A DNA stretch of 64,000 nt from Corynebacterium zhongnanshanii (GCF_014490575.1 NZ_CP061033.1:372001-436000), one strand, 5' to 3'; counted from the first letter of the stretch, positions 44,734-55,333 are shown. The notes: a model not told the origin generated them from the sequence alone. Translations and numbers: made by a program.

Positions 44734-45627
44734 ATGCGTCCAGAACTCTGTGAGTATGAGCACATTTCTGCTGGAAAAGTGCGCGAAATTTATGAAATCG
44801 ATGAGGACAACCTGTTGATGGTCGTCTCCGATCGGATCAGTGCCTACGATTTCATCCTGGAAACCGAGATCCCGGATAAGGGCCGTGTCCTCACGGCCAT
44901 GAGTGCCTTCTTCTTCGAGCAGATCGACTTCCCCAACCACCTGGCGGGAGCGCTGGATGACGAGCGGATCCCGCAGGCGGTGCTGGGCCGCGCGATGGTG
45001 TGCAAGAAGCTGGACATGATCCCCTTCGAGTGCGTGGCACGCGGCTACCTCACCGGATCGGGGCTGAAGGAGTACCAGGAGACGGGCTCCGTCTGTGGGG
45101 TGGAGCTTCCGGAGGGGCTCACTGAGGCGTCGAAATTGCCAGAACCCATCTTCACCCCGGCCACGAAGGCAGAGGTAGGGGACCACGACGAGAACGTGTC
45201 CTTCGACGTGGTGGTGGACGCGCTGGGCGAAAAGCGTGCCACGGAACTGCGGGACGCCACCCTGGCGATCTACTCTGCGGCGGCGAAGATCGCGGAGGAA
45301 CGTGGCGTGATTCTGGCGGACACGAAGTTTGAATTCGGTCTGGATGACGAGGGCAACCTGGTGCTGGCCGATGAGGTGCTGACCCCGGATTCCTCCCGCT
45401 ATTGGCCAGCGGACGAGTACGAAGAGGGCAGGGTGCAGCCGTCCTTTGATAAGCAGTACGTCCGCAACTGGCTGACCGGGCAGAAGTCCGGCTGGGACAA
45501 GAGTGAAGGCACCCCGCCGCCGGCCCTGCCCGGATCTGTGGTGGAGGCGACCCGCTCCCGCTACGTGGAGGCGTACGAGAAAATCTCCGGTAAGCGCTTT
45601 TCCGACTGGATTGGTAGCTGCGTCTAG
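44734..45627 (+). CDS. purC: Phosphoribosylaminoimidazole-succinocarboxamide synthase
   Basis: 297 residues. Joins CAIR and aspartate (SAICAR synthetase). Visible: [47 protein letters not shown] and [17 protein letters not shown], then [12 protein letters not shown] 44734 lies 8 nt after TAGACT (44720-44725): leaderless. It lies 30 bp after purB but has its own promoter. Confidence 0.96.
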   Translation: MRPELCEYEHISAGKVREIYEIDEDNLLMVVSDRISAYDFILETEIPDKGRVLTAMSAFFFEQIDFPNHLAGALDDERIPQAVLGRAMVCKKLDMIPFECVARGYLTGSGLKEYQETGSVCGVELPEGLTEASKLPEPIFTPATKAEVGDHDENVSFDVVVDALGEKRATELRDATLAIYSAAAKIAEERGVILADTKFEFGLDDEGNLVLADEVLTPDSSRYWPADEYEEGRVQPSFDKQYVRNWLTGQKSGWDKSEGTPPPALPGSVVEATRSRYVEAYEKISGKRFSDWIGSCV

Positions 45628-45647
45628 TCAGTAACGTAAGCAATAGC

Positions 45648-45680
45648 TAAGATATTCCTCAGAGACTTTCATCTGAGGAG
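45648..45680 (+). promoter_or_regulatory. Promoter and 5' hairpin that masks the ribosome site of the next gene
   Basis: TAAGAT (45648-45653; weak -35 TAGTCA 17 bp upstream) would start the RNA near 45660. CCTCAGA (45657-45663) pairs with TCTGAGG (45672-45678), which contains most of the GAGGAG ribosome site. A T run follows, so it could also be a weak terminator of purC. Confidence 0.45.
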
Positions 45681-45687
45681 TATTTTT

Positions 45688-46521
45688 ATGCGCGCTGTGC
45701 CTAAGACCGCCCTCGTGGGCGTGCTGTCCGCCGGAATGATCCTTCTGGGAGGCTGCTCCCAGCCCACTCTCACGGAGGGGAACTGGGCATTGACGAACTC
45801 GGCGTCGGAGGATGATAATGATGACGGCGATGACGGCGCAACCATCTCCAAGCACAAGGGCGATCACCGCAGCGCCAAGGATTTCAAAGACGGCGGCAAG
45901 TACGTGGTGGAATCCGCGGACGGCTCCGTTGCCTGCACGATCGGCCGCGGCTCCGTGGACTGCGACGTGGACTTCGCCGACCCTCCGATCTACTACGAGC
46001 AGGGCGTGGACACCATCTACTCCAACAAGGTGAAGTGGAAAGGCGAGCTGGAAATGTTCCAGCCAGTGGTGTCCAACAAGTCAGCGACCTCAGGAGAGCG
46101 CCTGAAAGTGGGCGAGAGCTTCACCTTCAACGGCATCCGGGTAGAGCAGACCGACGACGTCACCATCCAGGTCACCCGCGGCGGGCACTGGTTCAAGGTC
46201 TCGGGAGGCGAGTACTACTCTGACTCCTTCCCCCAGGAGAAGGATGCCAATGGCCGCGGCCTCACCGGCACGGTCTGCGGCACCATCGAGAGGGGCGAAA
46301 AGGGCTTCCTGGATGACTGGGGCTACGTCTACGCCGCGAAGGACGGCACGGATTGCGTGCGCGCCATGGAGGTGTTCCGCGCATACATCAGCGAGGCGCG
46401 GGACAGCTCCAGCCAATGGTCTCGGTGGGGCTGGATCTGCGCCGGCGATTCTCCACTTCCACGCCCACGCTGCAGCAACGGGGACAGCGACGTGTTCTGG
46501 GTGCATCCTCGACGGGGCTAG
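45688..46521 (+). CDS. Lipoprotein of unknown function
   Basis: 277 residues. Signal peptide with lipobox LLGGCS (Cys23). A short Asp/Asn-rich stretch (about 39-50) leads to a folded domain with at least six cysteines (ACTIG, DCDV, VCGTI, DCVRA, WICAGD, RCSNG), likely disulphide-bonded outside the membrane. It contains repeated beta-type segments and ends SDVFWVHPRRG. No known domain recognised. GAGGAG lies 8 nt before ATG 45688. It stands alone between purC and the oligopeptidase gene. Confidence 0.75.
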   Translation: MRAVPKTALVGVLSAGMILLGGCSQPTLTEGNWALTNSASEDDNDDGDDGATISKHKGDHRSAKDFKDGGKYVVESADGSVACTIGRGSVDCDVDFADPPIYYEQGVDTIYSNKVKWKGELEMFQPVVSNKSATSGERLKVGESFTFNGIRVEQTDDVTIQVTRGGHWFKVSGGEYYSDSFPQEKDANGRGLTGTVCGTIERGEKGFLDDWGYVYAAKDGTDCVRAMEVFRAYISEARDSSSQWSRWGWICAGDSPLPRPRCSNGDSDVFWVHPRRG

Positions 46522-46551
46522 TGTGCCACCCGCCCTGTAGCATATGGGGCT

Positions 46552-48711
46552 ATGTCTACTGTTGAGTCTGCATCTGTCCGCCCACCACAGCCGAAGAAGG
46601 TCCTGCACCGCCGTGAGTATCACGGCAGAGTGTTCGAGGACAATTATGAGTGGATGCGGGAGAAGGACTCGCCGGAGCTGCGGGCGCACTTGGAGGCGGA
46701 GAATGCCTACACCCAGGCCCGCACCGGCCACCTAAAGACTCTGTCGGAGAACATCTTCCAGGAAGTGAAGGCCCGGGTGCAGGAGACGGATATGACTCTG
46801 CCGGTGCGTAACCGCCAGTGGTGGTACTTCTCCCGCACGGAGGAGGGCAAGAGCTACGCCACGATGTGCCGCATCAAGGTGGAGGATCCGGATGATTGGA
46901 CTCCACCCACGATTGATCCCGCCACCCCTCACCCGGATGAGGAGGCGTTCCTGGATTGCAATGAACTGGCCGAGGGCCACGAGTTTTTCAACCTGGGCGC
47001 AGCGAGCCTGAGCTTCGATGGTTCACTGTTGGCGTACTCCGTGGACACCACGGGTGATGAGCGTTTCAACTTGCGGATCAAGGACCTGACCACGGGCGAG
47101 CTGCTGGACGACCGGATCGATGGCATTTTCTATGGCGCCACCTGGGTGGGCAATGACACGATCTACTACCAGAGGGTGGATGATGCGTGGCGTCCGCATG
47201 AGATTTGGAAGCACACGCTGGGCTCGGAGGAGGATCAGCTGGTCTACCGCGAGGACGACGAGCACTTTTGGACGTCCGTGTCCACCACCCGCAGTGAGCG
47301 TTTCCTGCTGATCGGCGCGGGTTCCAAGGTCACGTCTGAGGCGTGGTTCCTGGACTTGGAGGACCCGAATGCCGAGCTCACGTGCATCCTTCCGCGTGAG
47401 GACAACGTGGACTACGGGGTTGACCACGCGATCGTGGGCGGGGAGGACATGTGGATGATCGTCCACAACCGCAATGGGGTGAACTCGGAGTTGGCGTACC
47501 ACCCGGCGGGGGTGGTGAACTCCCTGGACGATGCCACCACGCTGGTTGCGCACCGTGACGATGCCCGGGTGGAGGGGGTGAGCGTTTTCGCGAATCATGT
47601 GGTGCTGGAGAGCCGCGAACATGCGATCGAACGTGCCTTCCTGATGTCCCTGAATAACGACGCCGAACATCCCGGTGCCCAGGCTTTCACCGAGTTTGAG
47701 GAGATCACGTTCGACGAGGAACTGGCGTCCGTGATCACGGGGAACAATGGTGAGTGGAACGCGCCTGTGTTGCGTGTGGGTGTGTCGAGCTTCACCACCC
47801 CGGCGCGGGTGTTCGATGTGGACTTGGCGACGGGGGAGCGGCACCTGAGGAAGCAGCAGGTGGTGTTGCCGGCCCCGGATGGTCGGGAGTTTGATCCGTC
47901 GGAGTATGCGGCGGAGCGCCGGTGGGTGACCAGCCGCGACGGTGTGAAGATTCCGGTGAGTGTGATTCACCGGGCGGATGTGGATGTGAACGCGGAGAAC
48001 CCGGTGTTGTTGTATGCGTATGGGTCGTATGAGACCAGCATGGATCCGGGCTTTAGTGTGTTCCGTTTGTCCATGTTGGACCGTGGCGTGGTGTACGTCA
48101 TCGCCCACGTTCGGGGTGGTGGTGAGATGGGCCGTGCGTGGTATGACACGGGCAAGGGCTTGCTCAAGAAGAACACGTTCTACGACTTCATTGATGTGGC
48201 GGACTATCTCATCGCGGAAGGCATGACCACTCCGGAGAAGATGGTGGCGGAGGGCGGTTCCGCCGGCGGCATGTTGATGGGTGCTGTGGCGAATATGGCC
48301 GGGGATCGCTTCGCGGGCATTGAGGCGGTGGTGCCGTTTGTGGATCCGCTGACCAGCATGTTGATGCCGGAGTTGCCGCTGACGGTGACGGAGTGGGACG
48401 AGTGGGGCGATCCGTTCCACGATCCGCAGGTGTATGACTACATGGCGAGCTACGCGCCTTACGAGAATATCTCTGCGGACAAGACGTATCCGCCGATTCT
48501 GGCGATCACGAGCATCAATGACACGCGCGTGCTGTATGTGGAGCCGGCGAAGTGGGTGGCGAAGCTGCGCGAGGTGGCCGGGGCGGATGTGCTGCTGAAG
48601 TGCGAACTCTCGGGTGGTCACGGGGGCGTGTCCGGCCGTTATGAGAAGTGGCGACAGGCTGCTTTTGAAACGGCGTGGGAGATTGACCGCATGGGGCTCC
48701 AGGACGGTTAA
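46552..48711 (+). CDS. ptrB: Oligopeptidase B (S9A prolyl oligopeptidase family)
   Basis: 719 residues. N-terminal seven-bladed propeller (about 70-430) and C-terminal alpha/beta hydrolase domain. The nucleophile lies in EGGSAGGMLMG (Ser570); the Asp is expected in SINDTRVLY and the His in ELSGGHGG. YGSYETSMDPGFS and ARVRGGGEMGR-like HVRGGGEMGRAWY are typical of oligopeptidase B, which cleaves short peptides after basic residues. No signal peptide; cytoplasmic. The ATG lies 8 nt after TAGCAT (46538-46543): leaderless. Confidence 0.93.
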   Translation: MSTVESASVRPPQPKKVLHRREYHGRVFEDNYEWMREKDSPELRAHLEAENAYTQARTGHLKTLSENIFQEVKARVQETDMTLPVRNRQWWYFSRTEEGKSYATMCRIKVEDPDDWTPPTIDPATPHPDEEAFLDCNELAEGHEFFNLGAASLSFDGSLLAYSVDTTGDERFNLRIKDLTTGELLDDRIDGIFYGATWVGNDTIYYQRVDDAWRPHEIWKHTLGSEEDQLVYREDDEHFWTSVSTTRSERFLLIGAGSKVTSEAWFLDLEDPNAELTCILPREDNVDYGVDHAIVGGEDMWMIVHNRNGVNSELAYHPAGVVNSLDDATTLVAHRDDARVEGVSVFANHVVLESREHAIERAFLMSLNNDAEHPGAQAFTEFEEITFDEELASVITGNNGEWNAPVLRVGVSSFTTPARVFDVDLATGERHLRKQQVVLPAPDGREFDPSEYAAERRWVTSRDGVKIPVSVIHRADVDVNAENPVLLYAYGSYETSMDPGFSVFRLSMLDRGVVYVIAHVRGGGEMGRAWYDTGKGLLKKNTFYDFIDVADYLIAEGMTTPEKMVAEGGSAGGMLMGAVANMAGDRFAGIEAVVPFVDPLTSMLMPELPLTVTEWDEWGDPFHDPQVYDYMASYAPYENISADKTYPPILAITSINDTRVLYVEPAKWVAKLREVAGADVLLKCELSGGHGGVSGRYEKWRQAAFETAWEIDRMGLQDG

Positions 48712-48772
48712 GGTGTTAGGATTGTGCAGGTAGAAAACTTGGATCAACTCATTTTGGGAGCACACTAGAGCC

Positions 48773-49024
48773 ATGGCCCGTGTTGTAGTTAACGTCATGC
48801 CGAAGCAGGAAATTCTCGATCCCCAGGGCCAGGCTGTGGTCCGCGCGCTGGGGCGCATCGGAATCAGCGGAGTGAAGGATGTCCGTCAGGGCAAGCGCTT
48901 CGAACTCGAGGTGGAGGACGGGGTGTCCTCTGAGGACCTGGAGAAGATCGCCGCTGATCTTCTGGCCAACACTGTCATTGAGGACTACGACATCGTAGTC
49001 GAGTCTGCACGCAAGGAGGCTTAG
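48773..49024 (+). CDS. purS: Phosphoribosylformylglycinamidine synthase subunit PurS
   Basis: 83 residues. Small subunit that bridges PurQ and PurL in the three-part FGAM synthetase. [29 protein letters not shown] and [11 protein letters not shown] match the family. A leader with TAGGAT (-10 at about 48717-48722) and GGGAG precedes ATG 48773. First gene of purSQL; purQ begins 4 bp later. Confidence 0.96.
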   Translation: MARVVVNVMPKQEILDPQGQAVVRALGRIGISGVKDVRQGKRFELEVEDGVSSEDLEKIAADLLANTVIEDYDIVVESARKEA

Positions 49025-49028
49025 GGCT

Positions 49029-49694
49029 GTGACTGCACGCATTGGCGTGATCACCTTCCCCGGCACTCTGGATGACGTCGACGCCGCCCGCGCCGTGCGT
49101 CTCGCCGGAGGCGAGCCAGTGGAACTGTGGCACGCGGACGAGGATCTGAAGAATGTCGACGCCGTGGTCGTCCCCGGAGGCTTCTCCTATGGTGACTACT
49201 TGCGCGCGGGTGCGATCGCGTCGATCGCGCCGGCGATGCGTTCCGTGGTGGAGGCGGCCGGGCGTGGTGTGCCTGTGCTGGGCATCTGCAACGGTTTCCA
49301 GATCCTGCAGGAGGCGGGTCTGTTGCCGGGCGCGCTGACGCGCAACGAGGGTCTGCACTTCATCTGCCGTGATGTGTACCTGGACGTGGAGAGCACGGAC
49401 ACGCCGTGGACCAGCGGTTTTGAGAAGGGCTCAAAGATTCTTGTGCCGTCGAAGCACGGCGAGGGTCGATTCCAGGCGGATGAGGAGACTCTCAAGGAGC
49501 TCGAGGGGGAGGGCCGCGTGGTGTTCCGCTACCAGGTCAACCACAACGGGTCCCGCAACGCGATCGCGGGCGTGAGCAACAAGCAGGGCAATGTTGTGGG
49601 CTTGATGCCGCACCCTGAACACGCTGTGGAGGAGCTGACCGGCCCATCGCTGGATGGTTTGGGGCTGTTTACGTCTGTACTGAGGAGCTTTTAA
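49029..49694 (+). CDS. purQ: Phosphoribosylformylglycinamidine synthase, glutaminase subunit PurQ
   Basis: 221 residues. Class I glutamine amidotransferase that delivers ammonia to Pur[19 protein letters not shown], the nucleophile in GICNGFQIL (Cys about 84), and the His/Glu of MPHPEHAVE near the C-terminus are all present. GTG start 4 bp after purS; purL follows after 1 bp. Confidence 0.96.
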   Translation: MTARIGVITFPGTLDDVDAARAVRLAGGEPVELWHADEDLKNVDAVVVPGGFSYGDYLRAGAIASIAPAMRSVVEAAGRGVPVLGICNGFQILQEAGLLPGALTRNEGLHFICRDVYLDVESTDTPWTSGFEKGSKILVPSKHGEGRFQADEETLKELEGEGRVVFRYQVNHNGSRNAIAGVSNKQGNVVGLMPHPEHAVEELTGPSLDGLGLFTSVLRSF

Positions 49695-49695
49695 G

Positions 49696-52245
49696 ATGAT
49701 TAAGAACGATACTGTTGCGGACGCGCAGGCCAACCCGGATGTTGAGCAGCCCTACGCGGAGCTGGGTCTGAAGGACGACGAGTACGCGCGCATCAAGGAG
49801 ATCCTGGGCCGCCGTCCCACGGACGCCGAGCTGTCCATGTACTCCATCATGTGGTCGGAGCACTGCTCCTACAAGTCCTCCAAGACGCATTTGCGCTACT
49901 TCGGTGAGACCACCACGGAGGAGATGAAGTCCAAGATGCTGGCCGGCATTGGTGAGAATGCCGGTGTGATTGACATCGGGGATGGCCACGCGGTGACGTT
50001 CAAGGTGGAGTCCCACAACCACCCGTCGTATGTGGAGCCGTACCAGGGTGCGGCCACGGGTGTGGGCGGCATTGTCCGCGACATCATGGCGATGGGTGCC
50101 CGTCCGGTTGCGGTGATGGATCAGCTGCGCTTCGGTCCGGCTGAGGCTCCGGATACCGCGCGCGTCCTGCCGGGCGTGGTCGCTGGTGTGGGTGGCTACG
50201 GTAACTCGTTGGGCCTGCCGAACATTGGTGGCGAGACAGTCTTCGACGAGTCCTATGCAGGAAACCCCCTGGTCAACGCCCTGTGTGTGGGCACGTTGAA
50301 GGTGGAGGACCTGAAGCTGGCCTTCGCCTCGGGTACGGGTAACCGTGTGATCCTCTTCGGATCCCGCACGGGGTTGGATGGCATTGGTGGTGTGTCGGTG
50401 TTGGCGTCGGACACCTTCGAGGAAGGTGCCGAGCGCAAGCTTCCCGCCGTGCAGGTGGGCGACCCCTTCGCGGAGAAGGTGCTCATCGAGTGCTGCCTGG
50501 ATCTGTACCGCGCCGGAGTGGTGGTGGGTATCCAGGACCTCGGTGGTGCGGGTCTGACGTGTGCTACCTCTGAGCTGGCGTCCGCGGGTGATGGCGGCAT
50601 GCACATCAACCTGGACAACGTGCACCTGCGCGCGGAGAACATGACCGCCACGGAGATTCTGGCGTCCGAGTCCCAGGAGCGCATGTGTGCTGTGGTGACC
50701 CCGGATAACGTGGACGCGTTCATGGAGATTTGCCGCAAGTGGGATGTGCTGGCGTCGGATATTGGGTGCGTGACGGACGGCGATCACCTGGTGATTGAGC
50801 ACCAGGGTGAGATCGTGGTGGACGCCCCGCCGCGCACCATGGCCGAGGAGGGTCCGGTGTACGAGCGCCCGTATGAGCGCCCGGCCGAGCAGGATGACCT
50901 GCAGACCGAGGCGGATCTGGAACGCCCGACCACCAGCCAGGCGGTGCGCCAGACTGTGCTGGATATGGCGGCGTCCCCGGCGCTGTGCTCGCGTGAATTC
51001 ATCACCGAGCAATATGACCGTTACGTCCGCGGTAATACCATCGCCGCGAAGGATGCCGACGCCGGCGTGCTGCGTATCGACGAGGAGTCCGGCCGCGGCA
51101 TCGCGGTGTCCACGGACGCCTCCGGCCGATACACCCGCCTGGATCCGTACACGGGCGCGCAGCTGGCGTTGGCTGAGGCCTACCGCAACGTGGCCATCAC
51201 GGGTGCTACCCCGGTGGCTGTGTCCAACTGCCTGAACTTCGGGTCCCCGGAGGAGCCTGCGGTGATGTGGCAGTTCAAGGAGGCCGTGCATGGCCTGGCG
51301 GATGGCTGCGCCACCATGGAAACGCCCGTGACCGGCGGTAACGTGTCCTTCTACAACCAGACCGGCAGCACCGCGATTCTGCCCACCCCGGTGGTAGCGG
51401 TGCTGGGCACCATCGATGACGTGGCCACCCGGATTCCGCAGCGCGTGCCGGCGTCCGTGGAGGAGCCGCTGCACCTGATCCTGGCGGGTGCCGAGACCCA
51501 GGACGAGCTGGGCGGTTCCATCTGGCAGCAGGTGGCACACCAGAACCTCTCCGGCCTGCCGCCGCAGGTGAACCTGCAGGTGGAGAAGCAGCTGGGCGCG
51601 TTCCTGTCCGCGAACCGCGAGCGCATCGTTGCCGCGCACGACCTGTCTGAGGGCGGCCTGTCCCAGGCTGTCGTGGAGATGGCCGTGCCAGGTGAGGGCC
51701 TGGGCATGACGCTCAACCCTGTGCTGTCCCTGCACTACTCTGCGGTGCTGCGCAACGAGGAGGACGTCGATGCGATGGACCGTATTGTCGCCCACGAGAT
51801 CGGCGCGGTGCTGGAGGGCGAGGAGCTGGGCGAGGAAGCCTTGCAAAAGCTCACGGAGCAGGTGAACCAGGCGGACAAGCTCAGCCTGGTGGAGCAGGGC
51901 TTCATCTCCCTGTTCTCCGAGACGGCGTCCCGCGTGCTGCTGGCCGTGCGCCCGTCCGAGTACAAGGACGTGATGATGTCCCTGGCAGACCATGGCCTGA
52001 CCGGCGGCTGGATCGGCCTGACGGGCACCACCGACCAGGAGGGCGAGCCTGTGGTGCGCTACTCCGACTCAGCGTTCCCCGCCACCCCGTTTGCGGACGG
52101 TGCGGCGCTGGATCAGTCCCGGGCGGTGGAGTCCGCGGACTCCTTCGACATCACCTTCAGCGTGGAGGAGCTGCGCACCGCGTGGACGTCCACGCTGCCC
52201 GCGCTGTTTAGCCACGCGGCGGGCAACAACTCGGTGATTGAGTAG
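49696..52245 (+). CDS. purL: Phosphoribosylformylglycinamidine synthase subunit PurL
   Basis: 849 residues, longer than the usual 740-770. Catalyses ATP-dependent amidation of FGAR. Standard blocks are present: [74 protein letters not shown] and [15 protein letters not shown]. The excess comes partly from an acidic insert at about residues 685-728 ([17 protein letters not shown] onwards), just before the last conserved block [11 protein letters not shown]. Third gene of purSQL. Convergent with the thioesterase gene at 5 bp distance. Confidence 0.95.
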   Translation: MIKNDTVADAQANPDVEQPYAELGLKDDEYARIKEILGRRPTDAELSMYSIMWSEHCSYKSSKTHLRYFGETTTEEMKSKMLAGIGENAGVIDIGDGHAVTFKVESHNHPSYVEPYQGAATGVGGIVRDIMAMGARPVAVMDQLRFGPAEAPDTARVLPGVVAGVGGYGNSLGLPNIGGETVFDESYAGNPLVNALCVGTLKVEDLKLAFASGTGNRVILFGSRTGLDGIGGVSVLASDTFEEGAERKLPAVQVGDPFAEKVLIECCLDLYRAGVVVGIQDLGGAGLTCATSELASAGDGGMHINLDNVHLRAENMTATEILASESQERMCAVVTPDNVDAFMEICRKWDVLASDIGCVTDGDHLVIEHQGEIVVDAPPRTMAEEGPVYERPYERPAEQDDLQTEADLERPTTSQAVRQTVLDMAASPALCSREFITEQYDRYVRGNTIAAKDADAGVLRIDEESGRGIAVSTDASGRYTRLDPYTGAQLALAEAYRNVAITGATPVAVSNCLNFGSPEEPAVMWQFKEAVHGLADGCATMETPVTGGNVSFYNQTGSTAILPTPVVAVLGTIDDVATRIPQRVPASVEEPLHLILAGAETQDELGGSIWQQVAHQNLSGLPPQVNLQVEKQLGAFLSANRERIVAAHDLSEGGLSQAVVEMAVPGEGLGMTLNPVLSLHYSAVLRNEEDVDAMDRIVAHEIGAVLEGEELGEEALQKLTEQVNQADKLSLVEQGFISLFSETASRVLLAVRPSEYKDVMMSLADHGLTGGWIGLTGTTDQEGEPVVRYSDSAFPATPFADGAALDQSRAVESADSFDITFSVEELRTAWTSTLPALFSHAAGNNSVIE

Positions 52246-52250
52246 CCGAC

Positions 52251-53246
52251 CTACTCCGCGAGGAACTTAAAGTCCAGCGGGGTGGGCTCCACCAGCGGGA
52301 TGGGCTCGTACTCCTTGCGGAGCTGGCGCAGGGTCGTGGCGTGCAGCGCCAGAGCCTTGTCCTCGTCGGTGATGGGGGTGTACTCGCGCGCGGCCAGTGG
52401 GTTGCCGTCGATGTCGGTGGCCACGTAGGTCATGGACGCGTGGATCGCGGTCGGCAGCTCGTCGATCTGCTCGCGCGGATCGCCGGCGCGGAGGTGCACC
52501 ATCACGGTCATGGAGCGGGCGTCGGTGCGGATGAGCCGGGCGTCGACCTCCACAAGGTCCCCGATCTGCACCGGACGGTAGAAGCGGATGCCACCCGCGT
52601 ACACGGCGACGGTGCGCTCGCCGGACCAGGACATCGTCACGTTCGTGGCGGCCTCGTCGATCCACTGCATCGCGGTACCGCCGTGCACGTTGCCACCCCA
52701 GTTCACGTCGGTGGGCTTCGCCAGGAAACGGTGCGTGACGCGCGGCGCGGTGGAGTTGTCCGTGTAGTTCTGCCGCAGCATCTCCTCTTCGATCTCGCGG
52801 CGCAGCTGCACGCGGGACAGGGCGGCGCGCTCCTTGCGGATCTCCTCCTCGGTGGTGGGGGTGAAGGTGGGGACGGGCTTTGGCTTACGGTTTTCGTCCA
52901 TCGCCACGAAGATCACCAGGCAGTCGCAGGCGCGGGTGAACACGCCCTCGCGCGGGTCGGCGGAGAGCACTTCGTTGACGATGTGCATGGAGGAGCGGCC
53001 GGTGTAGACGATGCGGGAGCGCACCTCCACCATGTGGCCGGAGGGGATGGGGCGGGTGAAGTGAATGTGACCCACGTAGGCGGTCACACAGTAGGAGCGG
53101 GCCCATCCGGTGGCGCAGGCGTAGGCTGCCTTGTCGATCCACTCCAGCACGCGGCCACCGTGCACGCCCATGGCTCCAGCCATGAGGACGTCCGTGGGGG
53201 CTGCGAGGAATCGCAGAGTTACGGCAGGATTAGGGGTGTCGGTCAC
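52251..53246 (-). CDS. Acyl-CoA thioesterase with two hotdog domains
   Basis: 331 residues. Two tandem hotdog domains: the first (about 8-125) with GAMGVHGGRVLEWIDKAAY, the second (about 165-285) with NWGGNVHGGTAMQWIDEAA. Each has the G(N)VHGG...WID helix of the BACH/YciA class that hydrolyses acyl-CoAs. Cytoplasmic. The GTG start is preceded by AAAGG. Double-hotdog proteins usually form one active site per domain pair. The preferred chain length cannot be read. Confidence 0.88.
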   Translation of the reverse strand: MTDTPNPAVTLRFLAAPTDVLMAGAMGVHGGRVLEWIDKAAYACATGWARSYCVTAYVGHIHFTRPIPSGHMVEVRSRIVYTGRSSMHIVNEVLSADPREGVFTRACDCLVIFVAMDENRKPKPVPTFTPTTEEEIRKERAALSRVQLRREIEEEMLRQNYTDNSTAPRVTHRFLAKPTDVNWGGNVHGGTAMQWIDEAATNVTMSWSGERTVAVYAGGIRFYRPVQIGDLVEVDARLIRTDARSMTVMVHLRAGDPREQIDELPTAIHASMTYVATDIDGNPLAAREYTPITDEDKALALHATTLRQLRKEYEPIPLVEPTPLDFKFLAE

Positions 53247-53333
53247 TTCTGAGCGAACCTTTCAACAAATCAAAGAAAATGGAATCATAACTAAAGTATC
53301 TATGCTAACGGGGTTTGAGTAATCTTGGCACCT

Positions 53334-53723
53334 GTGAGCCCTCAACTATCCGGTCCGGAGCTGATTTCTGCCACGCGCGACGCCCTCGAGCGCGTCCTGC
53401 CGTGGGTGCGCGACCCCGAACGCGTCGCCCGTCCCGGCCGTGCGGAGGTGGCGCAGGCCGTGCGCCTGTCCATCGCGCTGCTGGGGCAGAGCGTGCCCGG
53501 CCACACGCTGGAGGTGCGTGTCCCGCCGTTCGCCGCCGTCCAGTGCCTGCCGGGGCCCGAGCACCGCCGTGGCACCCCGCCCAATGTTGTGCAATGCTCG
53601 CCCGTGACGTGGCTGCGTCTGCTGGTGGGGGAGGAGACATTAATGAATTCCGACGCCGAAGTCTCCGGTTCCCGAGCCTCCGAGCTCGCGAAGCACCTTC
53701 CGTTGCTGCGGTTTCGAGGCTGA
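53334..53723 (+). CDS. Sterol-carrier-family small protein upstream of purF
   Basis: 129 residues. The C-terminal part (about 35-110: VRLSIALLGQSVPGHTLEVRVPPFAAVQC ... VVQCSPVTWLRLLVGE) matches the small sterol-carrier-like proteins found before purF in mycobacteriales (Rv0807-type). GTG 53334 is preferred to TTG 53325 because TAATCT (53320-53325) lies 8 nt upstream: leaderless. No enzyme motif. Role unknown, though placement next to purF is conserved. Confidence 0.8.
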   Translation: MSPQLSGPELISATRDALERVLPWVRDPERVARPGRAEVAQAVRLSIALLGQSVPGHTLEVRVPPFAAVQCLPGPEHRRGTPPNVVQCSPVTWLRLLVGEETLMNSDAEVSGSRASELAKHLPLLRFRG

Positions 53724-53765
53724 CATGTTGGGGTTTTTCCCCGATTGCGGGTATCGTTAGCAACC

Positions 53766-55298
53766 GTGACTATGAAGGAAAGTTACGCCGCTCCGTACGA
53801 TGACCACGGGGACACGGAACCCCGCGAAGAGTGCGGTGTTTTTGGCGTATGGGCTCCAGGGGAAGATGTCTCGAAGCTATCCTATTACGGGCTGTACGCC
53901 CTGCAGCACCGCGGCCAGGAGGCCGCCGGTATCGCTGTGGGTAATGGGGAACAGATTGTTGTCTTTAAGGATCTGGGCCTGGTGAGCCAGGTCTTTGACG
54001 AACAATCTCTGGAATCTCTGAACGGGCACATCGGCTTGGGACATTGCCGCTACTCCACCGCAGGTGGAGCCAGCTGGGACAATGCCCAGCCGATGTTTCG
54101 CATTTCCCCGAATGGCACGGACATCGCCCTGGGGCACAACGGCAACCTGGTGAACTACCAGGACCTGGTGCGCGAGGCAGCGGACAAGGGGCTGGTGAAC
54201 CCGACCACGCACCCGTCGGATTCCGACGTGATGTGTGCGCTGCTGGCGGACGCCGTGGATGGGGAGACCACCGTGGAGGACGCGGCGGCGGAGCTGTTCC
54301 CGCGCGTCAACGGCGCTTTCTGCGTGCTGTTCACCGATGGCGACTCCCTGTATGCCGTGCGCGATCCTCATGGTGTGCGCCCCCTGTCCTTGGGGCAGAT
54401 GCCCGGCGGCGGCTGGGTGGTGTCCAGCGAGACCTCTGGCCTGGACATCGTGGGTGCCGAGTTCGTGCGGGACGTGGAGCCCGGCGAGATGCTCATCATC
54501 AACCAGGACGGCGTGCGCTCCCGCACGATCGCCCAGGCCACCCCGAAGGGCTGCGTATTTGAGTACGTGTACCTGGCCCGCCCGGACTCCGTGATCCAGG
54601 GGCAGTCCGTCAATGGCACCCGCGTGCAGATCGGACGCGCGCTGGCGCAGGAGTCCAGCGCGGAGGGCGACCTGGTGATCCCCGTGCCGGAATCCGGAAC
54701 GCCTGCGGCCGTGGGCTACGCCCAGGCCTCCGGCATCCCCTTCGGGCAGGGCCTGGTAAAGAACGCCTATGTGGGCCGCACGTTCATCCAGCCTAGCCAG
54801 ACGATCCGCCAGCTGGGTATCCGCCTGAAGCTGAACCCGCTGCGCGAGGTGATTCAGGGCAAGCGGCTGGTGGTGGTGGATGACTCGATCGTGCGCGGAA
54901 ACACCCAGCGCGCGCTGATTAAGATGCTGCGGGATGCCGGCGCTGCCGAAGTGCACGTCCGTATCGCCTCACCGCCGGTGAAGTGGCCATGCTTCTATGG
55001 CATTGACTTCGCCTCCCCCGACGAGCTCATTGCCAACACCGTGGATCAGAAGAACCCCGTGGAGGCGATCTGCGAGGAGATCGGGGCGGACTCTCTGGCG
55101 TTTGTCTCCGAGGAGGCGATGATCGCCGCCTCGGGCCAGCCGGAGAGCCAGCTGTGCAAGGCGTGCTTCGACGGCCACTACCCACTGGGCCTTCCGGGCG
55201 GCAACCCCCATTCGGAGGCGGTCCGGCGGCTGCAGGGCAGCGCGTGCGATACAGCCGATGAGCTCGACCAGTTTGTCAACGACGTCACAGATCACTAG
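53766..55298 (+). CDS. purF: Amidophosphoribosyltransferase
   Basis: 510 residues. First step of purine synthesis. A propeptide of 22 residues precedes Cys23 (ECGVFGVW), which becomes the N-terminal nucleophile after cleavage. The PRPP site reads LVVVDDSIVRGNT. Cysteines in KGCVFEY, KWPCFYG and LCKACF would hold the [4Fe-4S] cluster of the Bacillus-type enzyme. GTG 53766 is set by TATCGT (53752-53757) 8 nt upstream, with TTGGGG 18 bp before it: leaderless. purM follows after 35 bp. Confidence 0.96.
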   Translation: MTMKESYAAPYDDHGDTEPREECGVFGVWAPGEDVSKLSYYGLYALQHRGQEAAGIAVGNGEQIVVFKDLGLVSQVFDEQSLESLNGHIGLGHCRYSTAGGASWDNAQPMFRISPNGTDIALGHNGNLVNYQDLVREAADKGLVNPTTHPSDSDVMCALLADAVDGETTVEDAAAELFPRVNGAFCVLFTDGDSLYAVRDPHGVRPLSLGQMPGGGWVVSSETSGLDIVGAEFVRDVEPGEMLIINQDGVRSRTIAQATPKGCVFEYVYLARPDSVIQGQSVNGTRVQIGRALAQESSAEGDLVIPVPESGTPAAVGYAQASGIPFGQGLVKNAYVGRTFIQPSQTIRQLGIRLKLNPLREVIQGKRLVVVDDSIVRGNTQRALIKMLRDAGAAEVHVRIASPPVKWPCFYGIDFASPDELIANTVDQKNPVEAICEEIGADSLAFVSEEAMIAASGQPESQLCKACFDGHYPLGLPGGNPHSEAVRRLQGSACDTADELDQFVNDVTDH

Positions 55299-55333
55299 TA
55301 GAAGAACACTAACGGAAGAACACGGAACAACTC

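Noticed and set aside
46732-48858. Antisense frames over ptrB, up to 611 codons
   Set aside because: Shadow of ptrB, whose catalytic motifs are intact.
49669-51993. Long antisense frame of 774 codons over purL
   Set aside because: Shadow of the intact purL gene; low-complexity His/Arg/Leu protein without any motif.
48712-55333. Purine riboswitch before pur genes
   Set aside because: The pur leaders are absent (leaderless) or only about 50 nt (purS), too short for a purine aptamer with expression platform.
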